A stretch of 64,000 nt of DNA from CAYTGR01 sp964437445. GTDB taxonomy: Bacteria; Chloroflexota; Anaerolineae; B4-G1; SLSP01. The notes beneath the pieces were generated by a model that saw only the letters and a program-made list of their open reading frames with translations, made no database searches and was not told the origin of the DNA. The position numbers and the translations under genes are program-made. Below are positions 33,214 through 42,192 of the stretch, piece by piece (within the stretch, counting starts at the first letter, position 1; every line of letters starts with the position of its first letter). The DNA lies in assembly GCA_964437445.1 (NCBI GenBank), contig CAYTGR010000010.1, positions 34,909 to 98,908 on the forward strand, written 5' to 3'.

Positions 33214-34836
33214 ATGACTCGGCTTCAGCGCACAATTTTACTGCTGTTGATCGTTGGCCTGGCAGTTTTGGCCGGGACGGTGACCTATCAGATGGCGGCG
33301 CTCTATTCGGCTCCCCCTTTGCCGGCGGCCCCGCCGGCGGTCGCGCTGGCTATGCTCAGCCCTACCGCCAATCACCGGGCGACCATGCCGCCCACCTGGA
33401 CGCCCACGGTGGATGTGACGCTCCTGACGGTGTTCCCGGGTATGTTCCCAACGCCGGTCGCGCCTGAGCCGACCTCCACTCCCACAACGTTCCCTTTGCA
33501 ATCCAGCGTCACACTGCCGCCGACCTGGACGCCGACCCCGACCGCCACGCCGACGCCAATCCCCTCGCCGACGCCGACCCCCACGCCGGTGCCGACGCAC
33601 ACCCCCCGGCCGACTCCCACCTCTAAGCCCTCGGCCCATCCGCGTCCGACGTTGGTCCCCCTGCTGGCGACACCGACCCAGAATCCCTCCAGCACTTTCG
33701 TGATCCCCACCCCGGTGGCGGCACTCTCTATCCCCGACAACGCGATCACGGTGGTCCTGTTGGGCAGTGATCAGCGCCCCGATTGGAAGGACTGGCACAC
33801 GGACGCGATCCAGTACGTGGTCATCTACCCGGACGTCCCGGCCGTGGCGATGCTTTCCATCCCGCGCGATCTTTACGTCTACATCCCTGATTTCTGGATG
33901 AGCCGGATCAACTGCGCCGACATGTACGGCGTTTTCAACCAGTACGCGGGCGGCGGGTTGGGGCTGCTGAACCAGACGATGCTCTATAACCTGGGTATCA
34001 GCGCCGATTACTATGTCAAGGTCAATTTTGATGGTCTGATTGGATTGGTGGATGCGCTGGGTGGCATTGACATCCCCGTGTATTGCCGCCTGGAGGATTA
34101 CTGGCCCTATCCCAACGAACAGGGGGAATATCCCTGGCTGGTGTTAGAGCCGGGGATGTATCACATGGATGGGGAGCACGCCCTGTGGTACTCCCGCACG
34201 CGCAAGACGACCAGCGTTTTCTCACGCGAGCGCCGGCAGCAGGAGGTGCTGGAGGCCATCTGGCGCAAAGCCCACCAGACCGACCTGGTCCGGGCAGCGC
34301 CGGCGCTGTATGATCAGACCCGGCAGCTCTATGAGACCGACATGGACCTGGGAACGCTGTTCTCGCTGGCGGTGACGGCCATGCAGCTGGATTCCTCGGA
34401 CATCTATCGCTACAACCTGGGCCGGGAGCAGGTCACGCCGTACACGACCGAGCAGGGCGGCGCGGTTTTCCTCCCGGTTTGGGAGCAGATCCAGCCCTTG
34501 TTGACCGAGGTGTTGACGCCGCCCTCTACCAGCCGGGCGACGCACGCCCCCATCCCGGTGGAGATCTGGAACGGGACCGGGCACGCCGATTGGGATCAGC
34601 TGGCGTTGTACCGGCTGGCGCGTTACGGCTATGCGCCCACCATCGGCACGCCGGAGCAGACCTCTTATCCGGAGACCCAGCTCATCTACTTTGACAGCAA
34701 TCCCAAAGGCAGCGGCCTGACGTTGGTCCAAACGCTGTTCAAGGTCAAGCCGGAGAATATCATCTACCAGCCAGCTTCCAACGCTCCGGTCCGGCTGCGG
34801 TTGATCCTGGGGACGGATTACAACCCGTGCCAGTGA
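33214..34836 (+). CDS. LytR-CpsA-Psr (LCP) family protein
   Basis: A 540-residue protein with one N-terminal membrane anchor (about 7-27) and a long Thr/Pro-rich linker (about 50-170, many TPT repeats). The LCP domain (about 180-370) has VVLLGSDQRP, LSIPRDLYV and SRTRKTTSVFSRERRQQ, residues that bind the polyprenyl pyrophosphate. A C-terminal LytR_C domain (about 445-530, VEIWNGTG) follows. LCP enzymes attach glycopolymers to the cell wall or to protein. The linker suits display across a thick surface layer. It converges with the thiQ gene, two bases apart. Confidence 0.92.
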   Translation: MTRLQRTILLLLIVGLAVLAGTVTYQMAALYSAPPLPAAPPAVALAMLSPTANHRATMPPTWTPTVDVTLLTVFPGMFPTPVAPEPTSTPTTFPLQSSVTLPPTWTPTPTATPTPIPSPTPTPTPVPTHTPRPTPTSKPSAHPRPTLVPLLATPTQNPSSTFVIPTPVAALSIPDNAITVVLLGSDQRPDWKDWHTDAIQYVVIYPDVPAVAMLSIPRDLYVYIPDFWMSRINCADMYGVFNQYAGGGLGLLNQTMLYNLGISADYYVKVNFDGLIGLVDALGGIDIPVYCRLEDYWPYPNEQGEYPWLVLEPGMYHMDGEHALWYSRTRKTTSVFSRERRQQEVLEAIWRKAHQTDLVRAAPALYDQTRQLYETDMDLGTLFSLAVTAMQLDSSDIYRYNLGREQVTPYTTEQGGAVFLPVWEQIQPLLTEVLTPPSTSRATHAPIPVEIWNGTGHADWDQLALYRLARYGYAPTIGTPEQTSYPETQLIYFDSNPKGSGLTLVQTLFKVKPENIIYQPASNAPVRLRLILGTDYNPCQ

Positions 34837-34838
34837 GG

Positions 34839-35924
34839 TTACTCTGCCAGCCAGCGCAGCGCCGCCGGCTCCAGCCAGCCGGTGATTTCTGTGCCGGGCG
34901 TGGGGAGCGGCTCGCCGAGCGGTCGCGTCAGAGTCAGGGTTCCGCCGGGTAACGTTAATTCCAGCCGATAAGTGCCGCCGTGGTAGCTCCGCCTGGAAAC
35001 GTGGGCTGTAAAGCCGTTGACCGGCCCGCTGCCCAACCGCACCCCCCACGGGTGAACCAGTAACGTCCCGCCGCTGCCCGGTGCGGGCAGGGGCGTCCCC
35101 GGGGCTAACGTCAGCACGCCCAGCGGCGTGGAGACCTGCGATGCTAGCTGCACCGTCGCCGGGAAGAGATTGTCCAGCCCCAGGAAGCGCGCACTCCAGG
35201 CCGTCGCCGGTTGGTCGTAGACCGCTTCCGGAACCCCACTTTGCACGATCCGGCCTGCATGGAGCAAGACCACCCGGTCTGCCAGGGCGAACGCCTCTTC
35301 CTGGTCGTGCGTCACGGTGATGGCGGTGACGCCGACCTCCCGCAGGATGTGGGGCAGCTCTTCCAGCAGCTGCTCGCGGAGCGTGCGGTCCAGCGCGCCC
35401 AGGGGTTCATCCAGCAACAGCAGCCGGGGCCGGGGCGCGAGGCTGCGCGCCAGCGCCACACGCTGCCGTTCCCCGCCGGAGAGCGCGTTCACGTTGCGCG
35501 GGCCGAAGCCCTCCAGGCCCACAAGGGCGAGCATGGCGTCCACGCGAGATTGCGTTGATGCGTTGCGGGTTGCGGGTTGCGTAACTCCTGCTTTCTGCTC
35601 CCTGTTCCCTGTTCTCTGATATTTCAACCCAAACGCCACGTTCTCCGCCACAGTCTGGTGGGGAAAGAGCGCGTAATCCTGGAACATCAGCCCGATGTTG
35701 CGCCGGTGCGGCGGGACGCCGGTCAGGTCAACCCCGTCCAGCACGATGCGACCGGCCTCCGGTTCCTCCAGCCCGGCGATGAGTCGCAATAGCGTCGTCT
35801 TACCGCTGCCGGAGGGGCCCAGCAGGCAGGCGATTTCCCCGCGTTCCACGGTGAATGAGACGCCGCAGAGCAGCGGCGCGCCGTCAAACGATTTGTGTAG
35901 ATCAATCAGTTCTAAAAATGGCAT
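34839..35924 (-). CDS. thiQ: Thiamine ABC transporter ATP-binding protein
   Basis: A 361-residue ABC ATPase with Walker A GPSGSGKTT, Q loop FQDYALFPHQTV, signature LSGGERQRVALARS, Walker B LLLLDEP and the D/H-loop THDQEEAF, then a TOBE-like C-terminal part as in PotA/FbpC. It is last in the TPP-riboswitch operon after ThiB and ThiP, which is why thiamine (or a precursor) is the likely cargo. Residues about 101-128 (TGNREQKAGVTQPATRNAST) have no family counterpart and are encoded by dispersed repeat DNA, yet the frame stays open. Confidence 0.88.
   Translation of the reverse strand: MPFLELIDLHKSFDGAPLLCGVSFTVERGEIACLLGPSGSGKTTLLRLIAGLEEPEAGRIVLDGVDLTGVPPHRRNIGLMFQDYALFPHQTVAENVAFGLKYQRTGNREQKAGVTQPATRNASTQSRVDAMLALVGLEGFGPRNVNALSGGERQRVALARSLAPRPRLLLLDEPLGALDRTLREQLLEELPHILREVGVTAITVTHDQEEAFALADRVVLLHAGRIVQSGVPEAVYDQPATAWSARFLGLDNLFPATVQLASQVSTPLGVLTLAPGTPLPAPGSGGTLLVHPWGVRLGSGPVNGFTAHVSRRSYHGGTYRLELTLPGGTLTLTRPLGEPLPTPGTEITGWLEPAALRWLAE
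35543..35630 (-). repeat. In-frame repeat inside thiQ
   Basis: GCGTTGCGGGTTGCGGGTTGCG is followed by CTGCTTTCTGCTCCCTGTTC, the latter matching the GTGAGCAG-type repeat. It lies between the Q loop and the signature motif of the ATPase. Confidence 0.7.
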
Positions 35925-35952
35925 GGATGTTTACGCTCTTGTGGTTTTAGAT

Positions 35953-37725
35953 TCAAAAAGCCTGGGTTCCCGGCGGGCGCAGCCGTTCAATGGCGATAAA
36001 GCCGGCCGCGCAGACGGCCATCAGCAGCGTGGACATGGCCAGTGCCTGGCCATAGTTGAGCGCGCCCGGCAACGAAAGGAAACGGTAGATGGCAATCGGC
36101 AGCGTGGGCAGCTCCGGGCGGGCGATCATGGAGGTCGCGCCAAACTCGCCCATGGAGACGGTGAAGGCGAAGATCGCGCCCACGGCCAGCGCCCGCCAGA
36201 TGATGGGCAGATCTACGGCCACAAAGACACGGAACGGCGGCGCGCCAAGCGTGGCGGCCGCCTCGCGCAGGGCGGGGCGGATGGCCTGGAGCGCCGGCAG
36301 CAGGCTCCGCACGACGAACGGCAGCGCGACCAGCGTGTGGGCGCAGATGATGAGCAGCGGTGTTCCCCGCAGGTTGAGCGGCGGGCGGCCCAACGCTATG
36401 AGATAACCCAGCCCCAACGTCACGGCCGAGGTGCCCAGGGGGAGCATGAAGAGCGCATCCACCAGCCAGCCGCGCCGTTCACGTTGCAGGGCCAGCGCCG
36501 CCGGCAGCCCCAGGGCGAGCGCTAACCCCGTTGTGCCGGCGGCAAAGCGCAGCGAGTTGCCCAATGCGGCCAGCGGCGGCACGTAGAAAATGGAGCCGCG
36601 CGGATTTTCCGCCAGCGCGGTGTAGAAGCGGGCTCCGCCCTCCAACGAGCGCGCGGCGAGCGTCAGCAGCGGCAGACCCAGGCAGCCCAGCACCAGGGTC
36701 AGGCTGGCGATGACGAACGCCAGCTCGCCGGGGTGGTGGGGGCGGTGCCGGGTGCTCTCGGCCGGGCGCAGTTCCAACGGGCGGCTCAACCGGACCTGGA
36801 GCCGGGCATAGATCAGCGTCAGCCCCAACGTGCCGAGAATCTGGATCAGCGCCAGCGCCGCCGCGAGCGGAAGGTCGGCAAACTGCACGGTCTGCCGGTA
36901 GATGGCGACCTCCAGGGTAGCGAAGCGGGGCCCGCCGAGAATCAGGATCACGCCGAAGCTGGTGAAGCAGAAGATGAAAACGAGCAGCGCGGCCGCGCTA
37001 AGCGCGGGCCGCAAGAGCGGCAGTGTCACGCGCCAGAAGACCTGCCAGGGGGGAGCGCCGAGGGTGCGGGCGGCCTCTTCCAGGCGCGGATCCAGATTGG
37101 CCCAGAAGCTGCCGACCAGGCGTAGCACTAACGTGGTGTTGTAGAAGACGTGGGCCAGCAGGATCGCGCCGAGGGTGTAGCGGAAGTCCAACGGCGGCCG
37201 CTCTAATCCCAGGGCGCTCATCAAGAGTGTGTTGAGCGGCGAGCGTGGCCCGATCAGCGCCGTGAAGGCGGTCGCCACGACTACCGTCGGCAGCACGAAG
37301 GGAACCGTGGTGAGCGCGTTGAGCAGTGCCTTGCCGGGGAAGTCGTAGCGGGCGAAGAGATAAGCGCCGGGTAGCCCCACCAGCAGCGTCAACGCGGTGG
37401 CGGCGAGCGCCTGCCCCACCGTGAAGCCGAGGAGCCGCAGCGTCCCGCTCGTTGCCAGCCGTTCCGCCAGCACCGCCGGGGCGATGCCCGCCCCCAGGCT
37501 GGCGCTGAAGATCGCCGCCAGGGGGTAGAAGTAGAAGACGAGGAGAAAGAGCAGGGCGGGGAGCAGGAGGGCGTAGAACGTGAGACGTGAAGTGTGAGCC
37601 GTAAGACGTGAGCCGTGAAACGTGATCGGAGTTTGGTGTTTGATGTTTGACGTTTGACGCGGGGTCACGGATTGCGTATGCCGTTTTTCCTCCTGGCTCC
37701 CCTCCGGTTCTGTGCGGCTACTCAT
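35953..37725 (-). CDS. thiP: Thiamine ABC transporter double permease
   Basis: A 590-residue membrane protein with two fused permease domains (about 50-310 and 345-590). Each carries an EAA loop: EAARTLGAPPWQVFWRVTLP and EAAATLGAPPFRVFVAVDLP. This two-in-one layout is typical of ThiP and FbpB. Its ATG overlaps the thiB stop (37722-37725). The first 45 codons (HGSRLTAHTSRLTFYALLLP) cross a 7-bp repeat array in the open TTTCACG sense, so the native N-terminus may have been shifted. It pumps thiamine-type substrate with ThiB and ThiQ. Confidence 0.88.
   Translation of the reverse strand: MSSRTEPEGSQEEKRHTQSVTPRQTSNIKHQTPITFHGSRLTAHTSRLTFYALLLPALLFLLVFYFYPLAAIFSASLGAGIAPAVLAERLATSGTLRLLGFTVGQALAATALTLLVGLPGAYLFARYDFPGKALLNALTTVPFVLPTVVVATAFTALIGPRSPLNTLLMSALGLERPPLDFRYTLGAILLAHVFYNTTLVLRLVGSFWANLDPRLEEAARTLGAPPWQVFWRVTLPLLRPALSAAALLVFIFCFTSFGVILILGGPRFATLEVAIYRQTVQFADLPLAAALALIQILGTLGLTLIYARLQVRLSRPLELRPAESTRHRPHHPGELAFVIASLTLVLGCLGLPLLTLAARSLEGGARFYTALAENPRGSIFYVPPLAALGNSLRFAAGTTGLALALGLPAALALQRERRGWLVDALFMLPLGTSAVTLGLGYLIALGRPPLNLRGTPLLIICAHTLVALPFVVRSLLPALQAIRPALREAAATLGAPPFRVFVAVDLPIIWRALAVGAIFAFTVSMGEFGATSMIARPELPTLPIAIYRFLSLPGALNYGQALAMSTLLMAVCAAGFIAIERLRPPGTQAF
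37577..37665 (-). repeat. 7-bp repeat array inside the thiP 5' end
   Basis: Units GTGAGACGTGAAGTGTGAGCC on the plus strand read as open TTTCACG-type codons on the minus strand. They encode residues about 20-45 of ThiP before its first membrane segment. Confidence 0.8.
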
Positions 37726-38792
37726 CTAAGCACAGCCTCCGTCCACTCGCTGAGCCAACGGTCGCGGTTGGCTGCGATGGTAGCGGGCGCCAGCTGGACC
37801 GGCTCCTGCGCAACCACGGCGTACTGCTGGAAGACCGGCGGCAGGGGAGCTGTCTGGCTGGCCGGGAAGACCCACATCTGAAGCGGGATGTCGGCCTGGA
37901 AGGTGTCACTGAGCAGAAAGGCGATGAATGCCTCGGCCAAGTCGGCGACGGGCGTGCCCGTCAGGATGCCGGTGAATTCCACCTGCCGGAAGCAGGTGCC
38001 CGGCGCGGTGATCGCGCCGGTTGGTGGCTCGGTCAGCGCCCCTTCGCTGAAGTAGACCTCGGCGGCGGGGCTCGTGGCGTAACTGACGACGAGCGGGCGC
38101 GTTCCCTGGCTGCCGGAGCCGCCGCTGAACTCGTTGTAGTAGGCGGTGTCCCAGCCATCCACGACCCGCACGTCGTTGGCCAGCAGGTCCCGCCAGAAGT
38201 CGGGGTAATGCTCCTCGGTGAAGCGGTCCACGGTGGCCATGAGGAAGGCCAGCCCCGGCGAGGAGGCCGCGGGGTTCTCCACCACCAGAAGCCCCTTGTA
38301 CTCCGGGCGGACCAGGTCACGCAGGTCCTGGGGGACCGGCAATTGATGTTCGGCGAAGTACGCTTTGTCGTAGTTCAGGCAGACGTCGCCGTAATCTACC
38401 GGTATCAGGCGGAGTGAGGGGTCTAGCTGCAATTCCGGCGGCACGTTGGCCAGCCCGGCGGGACGGGCCGCGAGCGGTTGGAGGATGCCGGCCTCCAACG
38501 CGCGGCTGAGAAAGGTGTTATCAATCCCGTAGATGACGTCGGCCTGCGGGTTCTCCTGGCTCAGGATGGCCTGGTTGAGCATGGTCCCGGTGTCGCCGGC
38601 CTTGAGGAACTGCACCGTCGCGTTGTGCTGGGCCTCAAAGGCCTTGATCACACTCTCGCTGACGCTGAAGCTGTCGTAGACCATCACCCGCAACGTGCGC
38701 GGCCCGGCCGGTGGTGGCGTGGGGGTCGCGCAGGCCACCAAAAGCAGCAGCCCGAGACTGAGGCAAAACCACCTCTGTTTTATCGTGTTCAT
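37722..38792 (-). CDS. thiB: Thiamine ABC transporter substrate-binding lipoprotein
   Basis: A 356-residue binding protein of the ThiB/Fe-type family: lipobox LVAC (Cys21), then VYDSFSVSESVIKAFEAQ, ADVIYGIDNTFLSRAL and VDYGDVCLNYDKAYF, all typical of ThiB. It binds thiamine or its phosphates outside the membrane. It is second in the riboswitch-controlled operon, after thiamine pyrophosphokinase and before ThiP with a four-base overlap. Ribosome-binding site AAGGAGG precedes the ATG. Confidence 0.9.
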   Translation of the reverse strand: MNTIKQRWFCLSLGLLLLVACATPTPPPAGPRTLRVMVYDSFSVSESVIKAFEAQHNATVQFLKAGDTGTMLNQAILSQENPQADVIYGIDNTFLSRALEAGILQPLAARPAGLANVPPELQLDPSLRLIPVDYGDVCLNYDKAYFAEHQLPVPQDLRDLVRPEYKGLLVVENPAASSPGLAFLMATVDRFTEEHYPDFWRDLLANDVRVVDGWDTAYYNEFSGGSGSQGTRPLVVSYATSPAAEVYFSEGALTEPPTGAITAPGTCFRQVEFTGILTGTPVADLAEAFIAFLLSDTFQADIPLQMWVFPASQTAPLPPVFQQYAVVAQEPVQLAPATIAANRDRWLSEWTEAVLR

Positions 38793-38820
38793 CTTACAAC
38801 CTCCTTAAAAATTATTGTTT

Positions 38821-38870
38821 GTAGTCAGGCACTTGAGCGCCGTCTGAGCCGCGCTGAGGCACGGCACTAC
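38821..38870. repeat. REP-like GTAG...CTAC element
   Basis: Begins GTAGTCAGGC and ends GGCACTAC. The stop codon of thiamine pyrophosphokinase (minus strand TAG, 38867-38869) is inside the terminal CTAC. The element fills most of the 74-base space before thiB. Confidence 0.85.
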
Positions 38871-39508
38871 AAGCTTTCGTGCAAACACCAGAGCAACCCC
38901 TGAGCCAGCGTGACGGTGGCGGTGGTGCCGGTGAAGCGATTGCTGACGCCACGCGCCGGGCCGCAGTACAACGCCTCGTTTTGCAAGGGGTAGGCCAGCC
39001 CCGTGGTGGTGATGCCGGTGGCGTCACCGCCCAATGGCAGCAGCGAGAGGGTCTCGCCAGGCGCGCCCTCAAAGTGGGCCGTTTCTCCGCCGCGCAGCAG
39101 GGTGATCTCCCACCGGCCGGCGATGAGCCGCACCCGGTGCCCGCTCAACGCCGGCAGCGCCAGCAACAACAGATTGGCGAGGGCCTGGTCGGGCCGCCCG
39201 CCCCACGCCCCTACCACGATGATCTCTTCGGCCGCCTGTGCCGCCGCCCACTGGAGTGCCAGTTCCAGGTCGGTTTCGTCCTTCTCGGGCGGGTAGGAGC
39301 GGAATTGGGTGCCGGCCGCGGTCAACGCCGCCCGCGTTTCCGGCGGCAGCGAATCCAGATCCCCGATGATGGCGGCCGGCGTCAGGCCGGCGGCCAGGAC
39401 GTGGCGCGTCCCGCCGTCGGCCGCGACGACGCAGTCGCCGAGCCGCACCCACTGCGCGGCTGTGGCCGGATCAGCCAACTCTCCATTGGCAAAAATCACC
39501 ACTCGCAT
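38867..39508 (-). CDS. Thiamine pyrophosphokinase
   Basis: A 213-residue enzyme with VAADGGTRHVLAAGL, the substrate motif GDLDSLPP, KDETDLELAL and WGGRPDQALAN. It transfers pyrophosphate from ATP to thiamine, giving the coenzyme ThDP. GGGGAGG lies seven bases before the ATG. It is the first gene downstream of a TPP riboswitch and is followed by the thiamine transporter genes, so import and activation are made together when ThDP is low. Confidence 0.93.
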   Translation of the reverse strand: MRVVIFANGELADPATAAQWVRLGDCVVAADGGTRHVLAAGLTPAAIIGDLDSLPPETRAALTAAGTQFRSYPPEKDETDLELALQWAAAQAAEEIIVVGAWGGRPDQALANLLLLALPALSGHRVRLIAGRWEITLLRGGETAHFEGAPGETLSLLPLGGDATGITTTGLAYPLQNEALYCGPARGVSNRFTGTTATVTLAQGLLWCLHESL

Positions 39509-39540
39509 CTTATGGCCTCCCCCTCAACCCCTGAAATACA

Positions 39541-39571
39541 ACAAGCCCCGTCACACCGCGACGGGGCTTGT
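39541..39571 (-). terminator. Riboswitch-controlled terminator hairpin
   Basis: A perfect 12-bp stem, ACAAGCCCCGTC with GACGGGGCTTGT, around a 7-base loop. On the minus strand TGTATTT follows. It lies between the TPP aptamer and the first gene, the place for an off-switch. Confidence 0.8.
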
Positions 39572-39584
39572 AATGGCGTTTCCA

Positions 39585-39690
39585 CTCTCCCTCCGCTGGC
39601 ATGACCCAGATCAGGTTCAAGGGTCGGCGTCGGTGTAAATTCCATGGACGCCCTCTCAGCCCGGCTCCCCCGGACTCCCCTGGTATGGTG
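39585..39690 (-). ncRNA. TPP riboswitch aptamer
   Basis: On the minus strand the aptamer signatures occur in order: GGGGAGTCC, GGGCTGAGAGGG, CCCTTGAACCTGATCTGGGT and GCCAGCGGAGGGA. The T-loop GCTGAGA and the pyrophosphate-sensor CCTGATC...GCGGAGGGA parts match the THI element. It controls the four-gene thiamine operon through the hairpin just downstream. Ends are approximate. Confidence 0.95.
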
Positions 39691-39773
39691 CTGTCAAAGA
39701 ACGATGTTTGACTCTGACCGCGGCTAGCGGGCTGCGGTCTCTCAGGTCTCCCGGCTAACGTTGCCGGGACGGT

Positions 39774-40976
39774 TCAACTCGGCGAACTGGTGGCTGCTGG
39801 CAGCGAAAAAGCAAAGGTACTCCCTTTGCCGACCTCGCTCTCCACCCAGATACGCCCGCCGTGCGCTTCTATAATCTGGCGGGTGATCAGCAGCCCTAAG
39901 CCGGTTCCCACCCGCTGTTCGCTGCCGGGCAGGCGGGCAAATTTCTGGAACAGGCGCGATTGCAATTCCGGCGGAATGCCCGGGCCGGAATCGACCACGG
40001 CAATGACGACATCAGGGCACGCATACCACCCCTTGATAGTTACGGTGGCATTGCTCCCGGAGTATTTCACTGCGTTGGAAATGAGATTCAGCAACACCTG
40101 GTGGATGCGTTGTGAATCCCCCAGGATGGGGGGCAGTCCTTCGGCTAGTTGCACTCGCAGCTCGGTGTTCTGTTTTTCCGCCAGCGGTTTCATCACATTG
40201 ACCGCCAGCGAGATCAGGGTGGGGATGTGAAGCTGATCGCGGGCCAGGCTCACGCGCCCGGATTCCAGGCGCGCCAGGTCAAGGAACTGCGTCACCAGCG
40301 TATTGACCCGCTCCCCTTCGTGCTGGATGATGGCCGCGAACTGTTCGCGCATAGACTCGCCGATCCCATCCCGTTGCAACAGGTCGGCGTATGAAATGAT
40401 GGCTGTCAGTGGCGTCCGAATTTCATGGACCACCTCGGCGACCCAGTCACTCTGCTGGAAGAGGCGGGCATTTTGGACGGCCACGGCTGCGATGCTGGCC
40501 AGCGTCTCTAATGTCTCCACGTCTTGGGCTGTAAAGCCTCGCCGGTCGCGTTGGGTGAGTGATTCCAGCACGCCGATTACCTTGTCACCGAAGATCATCG
40601 GGGCGGCGACGATGGAGAGGGTGGGACCGACCCCGTCAATCGTGTACATGCGGGGGTCAGATTGAGCATCCTCCACAATTGCGGTCTGCTGGTTGCGGAC
40701 GACCCAGCCGGCCAGGCTGCGGTCTATCGGGACTTCCACGCTTTCCAGCGCCGAGATGTTGGAGCCGCTGGTGGCCGCGGCAAAGCGCAGCTTCTCCCCC
40801 CCACCTTCCACTAACAGGATAGAGGCGTCGTCGGCATCGGTCAGATCACGGGCCGATTCCACGATGCGCGGTAGCAGGAGCCGCATCTCCAGCATGGAGT
40901 TCAACTGGCGGCTGATCGTGATCAGCTGTTCCAGGGTGACGGTACGTTGCTCCAGGGTAGGATCAGGAGCGCTCAT
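39774..40976 (-). CDS. Soluble GAF-sensor histidine kinase
   Basis: A 400-residue kinase without membrane segments: GAF domain (about 15-172), HisKA with His184 in VVHEIRTPLTA, and HATPase with LLNLISNAVKYSG, DSGPGIPP and GTGLGLLITRQII. AAGGAGAA precedes the ATG. It lies 73 bases after the receiver-ATPase gene on the same strand and may phosphorylate that receiver. The signal read by the GAF domain is unknown. Confidence 0.9.
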   Translation of the reverse strand: MSAPDPTLEQRTVTLEQLITISRQLNSMLEMRLLLPRIVESARDLTDADDASILLVEGGGEKLRFAAATSGSNISALESVEVPIDRSLAGWVVRNQQTAIVEDAQSDPRMYTIDGVGPTLSIVAAPMIFGDKVIGVLESLTQRDRRGFTAQDVETLETLASIAAVAVQNARLFQQSDWVAEVVHEIRTPLTAIISYADLLQRDGIGESMREQFAAIIQHEGERVNTLVTQFLDLARLESGRVSLARDQLHIPTLISLAVNVMKPLAEKQNTELRVQLAEGLPPILGDSQRIHQVLLNLISNAVKYSGSNATVTIKGWYACPDVVIAVVDSGPGIPPELQSRLFQKFARLPGSEQRVGTGLGLLITRQIIEAHGGRIWVESEVGKGSTFAFSLPAATSSPS

Positions 40977-41049
40977 ATTTCTCCTTCACAACAGGGGTAG
41001 TTCCAGGTAGATGAGAAGGATAGATTTTGAGTCGGATGGTGCTGCCGGG

Positions 41050-42192
41050 CTACAGAGCATGGAGCGTGGACTCCATAATCAGACGGATTTGTTGGGCCAA
41101 CGCACTTTGCGGCTGGAGTGTGATCATCGGTTTGCTCGTTTCCAGGCTCTCCTGGGCCAGCTCCGGCGCTGGCGGCACGTAGCCCAACAGTGGTTGTTGC
41201 AGAGCGGCCTCCACTGCATCGCGGCTGAGCGTTGGCATGGTTGCCAGACGTTGGATCATCACCAGGCCGACTTTGTGGCGGGTGATGTTGATTTGATCCA
41301 GACTGGCCAGCATGGCTTTGGCCAGGGCCAGGCCAATTTTGTCGGGCTCCAGAGTTAGCAAGATGTAGTTAGCCTGCCGCAGCACTTCACGCCCGGCTTT
41401 ATCCAGCAGCAAGGGCAGATCCAGGAGGATAAAATCATATTCGGTCAACAGGACGCGCAGGAGCCCGCGCGTGAAATCTTCGGTGAATTCAGGGGTAATG
41501 CCGGCCGGCTGAAAGGTAGTCAGCAGCAGGTGCAGGCCGGTGTTGTGGGTGATGATTTGCCCCTCTATCCCGTCGGCGGTGAGCGCTGCGGAGCCTCGCT
41601 CCATCAACGTGTGGAGGCTGTGTTTATCGCTCAGGCCCAGCTGGAGGGCCAGCGTCCCGTTGCCGCTGTGCAGATCCACCACGATCGCTTTCTTGTCAGG
41701 ATGGGTACGGTTGAGCTCTATCGCCGCATTGAGCACCAGGGAACTGTTGCCCACCCCGCCTTTGGTGGGGAGGAAGGCGATGAGCCGGCCACGTTTGATT
41801 TCGGGCGGCAATGGACGGCGGCTGCTGCGTTGGAGCAGCGCCTCCATGCGGTTAATCAGCTCCGCGGGGTGGACCGGCTTGGTCAGGTATTCATCGGCGC
41901 CCGAATGGAACCCCGCAATCTTGTCGGGGATGGTGGTCTTGGCCGTGAACATGAGGATGGGGATGGATTCGGTTTGCGGGTTTCCCCGCAGGCGGCGCGT
42001 GATCTCGTAGCCATCCAGATCTGGCATCATCACGTCCAGAATGATCAGATCCGGTTTTTCTTTGAGAGCTTTTTCCAGTCCTTGAGTTCCGGTTGGAGCG
42101 ACCTGAATTTCATACCCTTTGCGCTCCAGCATCAACCCGACCAGACGCAAGGTTTCCACATCATCATCAACGATCAGGATCCGTGCTGACAT
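41050..42192 (-). CDS. Response-regulator receiver fused to TadZ/CpaE-like ATPase
   Basis: A 380-residue fusion. Residues 1-122 are a receiver (phospho-acceptor Asp53, Thr83, Lys105). Residues 135-380 are a MinD/ParA-like domain with TKGGVGNSS, VVDLHSGNG and LLDLPLLLD. CpaE/TadZ proteins with this layout place pili or other polar machines. The P-loop is odd: Lys144 of the MinD type is kept, but the usual catalytic Lys after KGGVG is Asn149, so ATP hydrolysis may be lost. A TATAAT (minus strand, 42227-42232) lies upstream with a weak -35. It is cotranscribed with the GAF kinase. No pilus genes are in the window. Confidence 0.88.
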   Translation of the reverse strand: MSARILIVDDDVETLRLVGLMLERKGYEIQVAPTGTQGLEKALKEKPDLIILDVMMPDLDGYEITRRLRGNPQTESIPILMFTAKTTIPDKIAGFHSGADEYLTKPVHPAELINRMEALLQRSSRRPLPPEIKRGRLIAFLPTKGGVGNSSLVLNAAIELNRTHPDKKAIVVDLHSGNGTLALQLGLSDKHSLHTLMERGSAALTADGIEGQIITHNTGLHLLLTTFQPAGITPEFTEDFTRGLLRVLLTEYDFILLDLPLLLDKAGREVLRQANYILLTLEPDKIGLALAKAMLASLDQINITRHKVGLVMIQRLATMPTLSRDAVEAALQQPLLGYVPPAPELAQESLETSKPMITLQPQSALAQQIRLIMESTLHAL

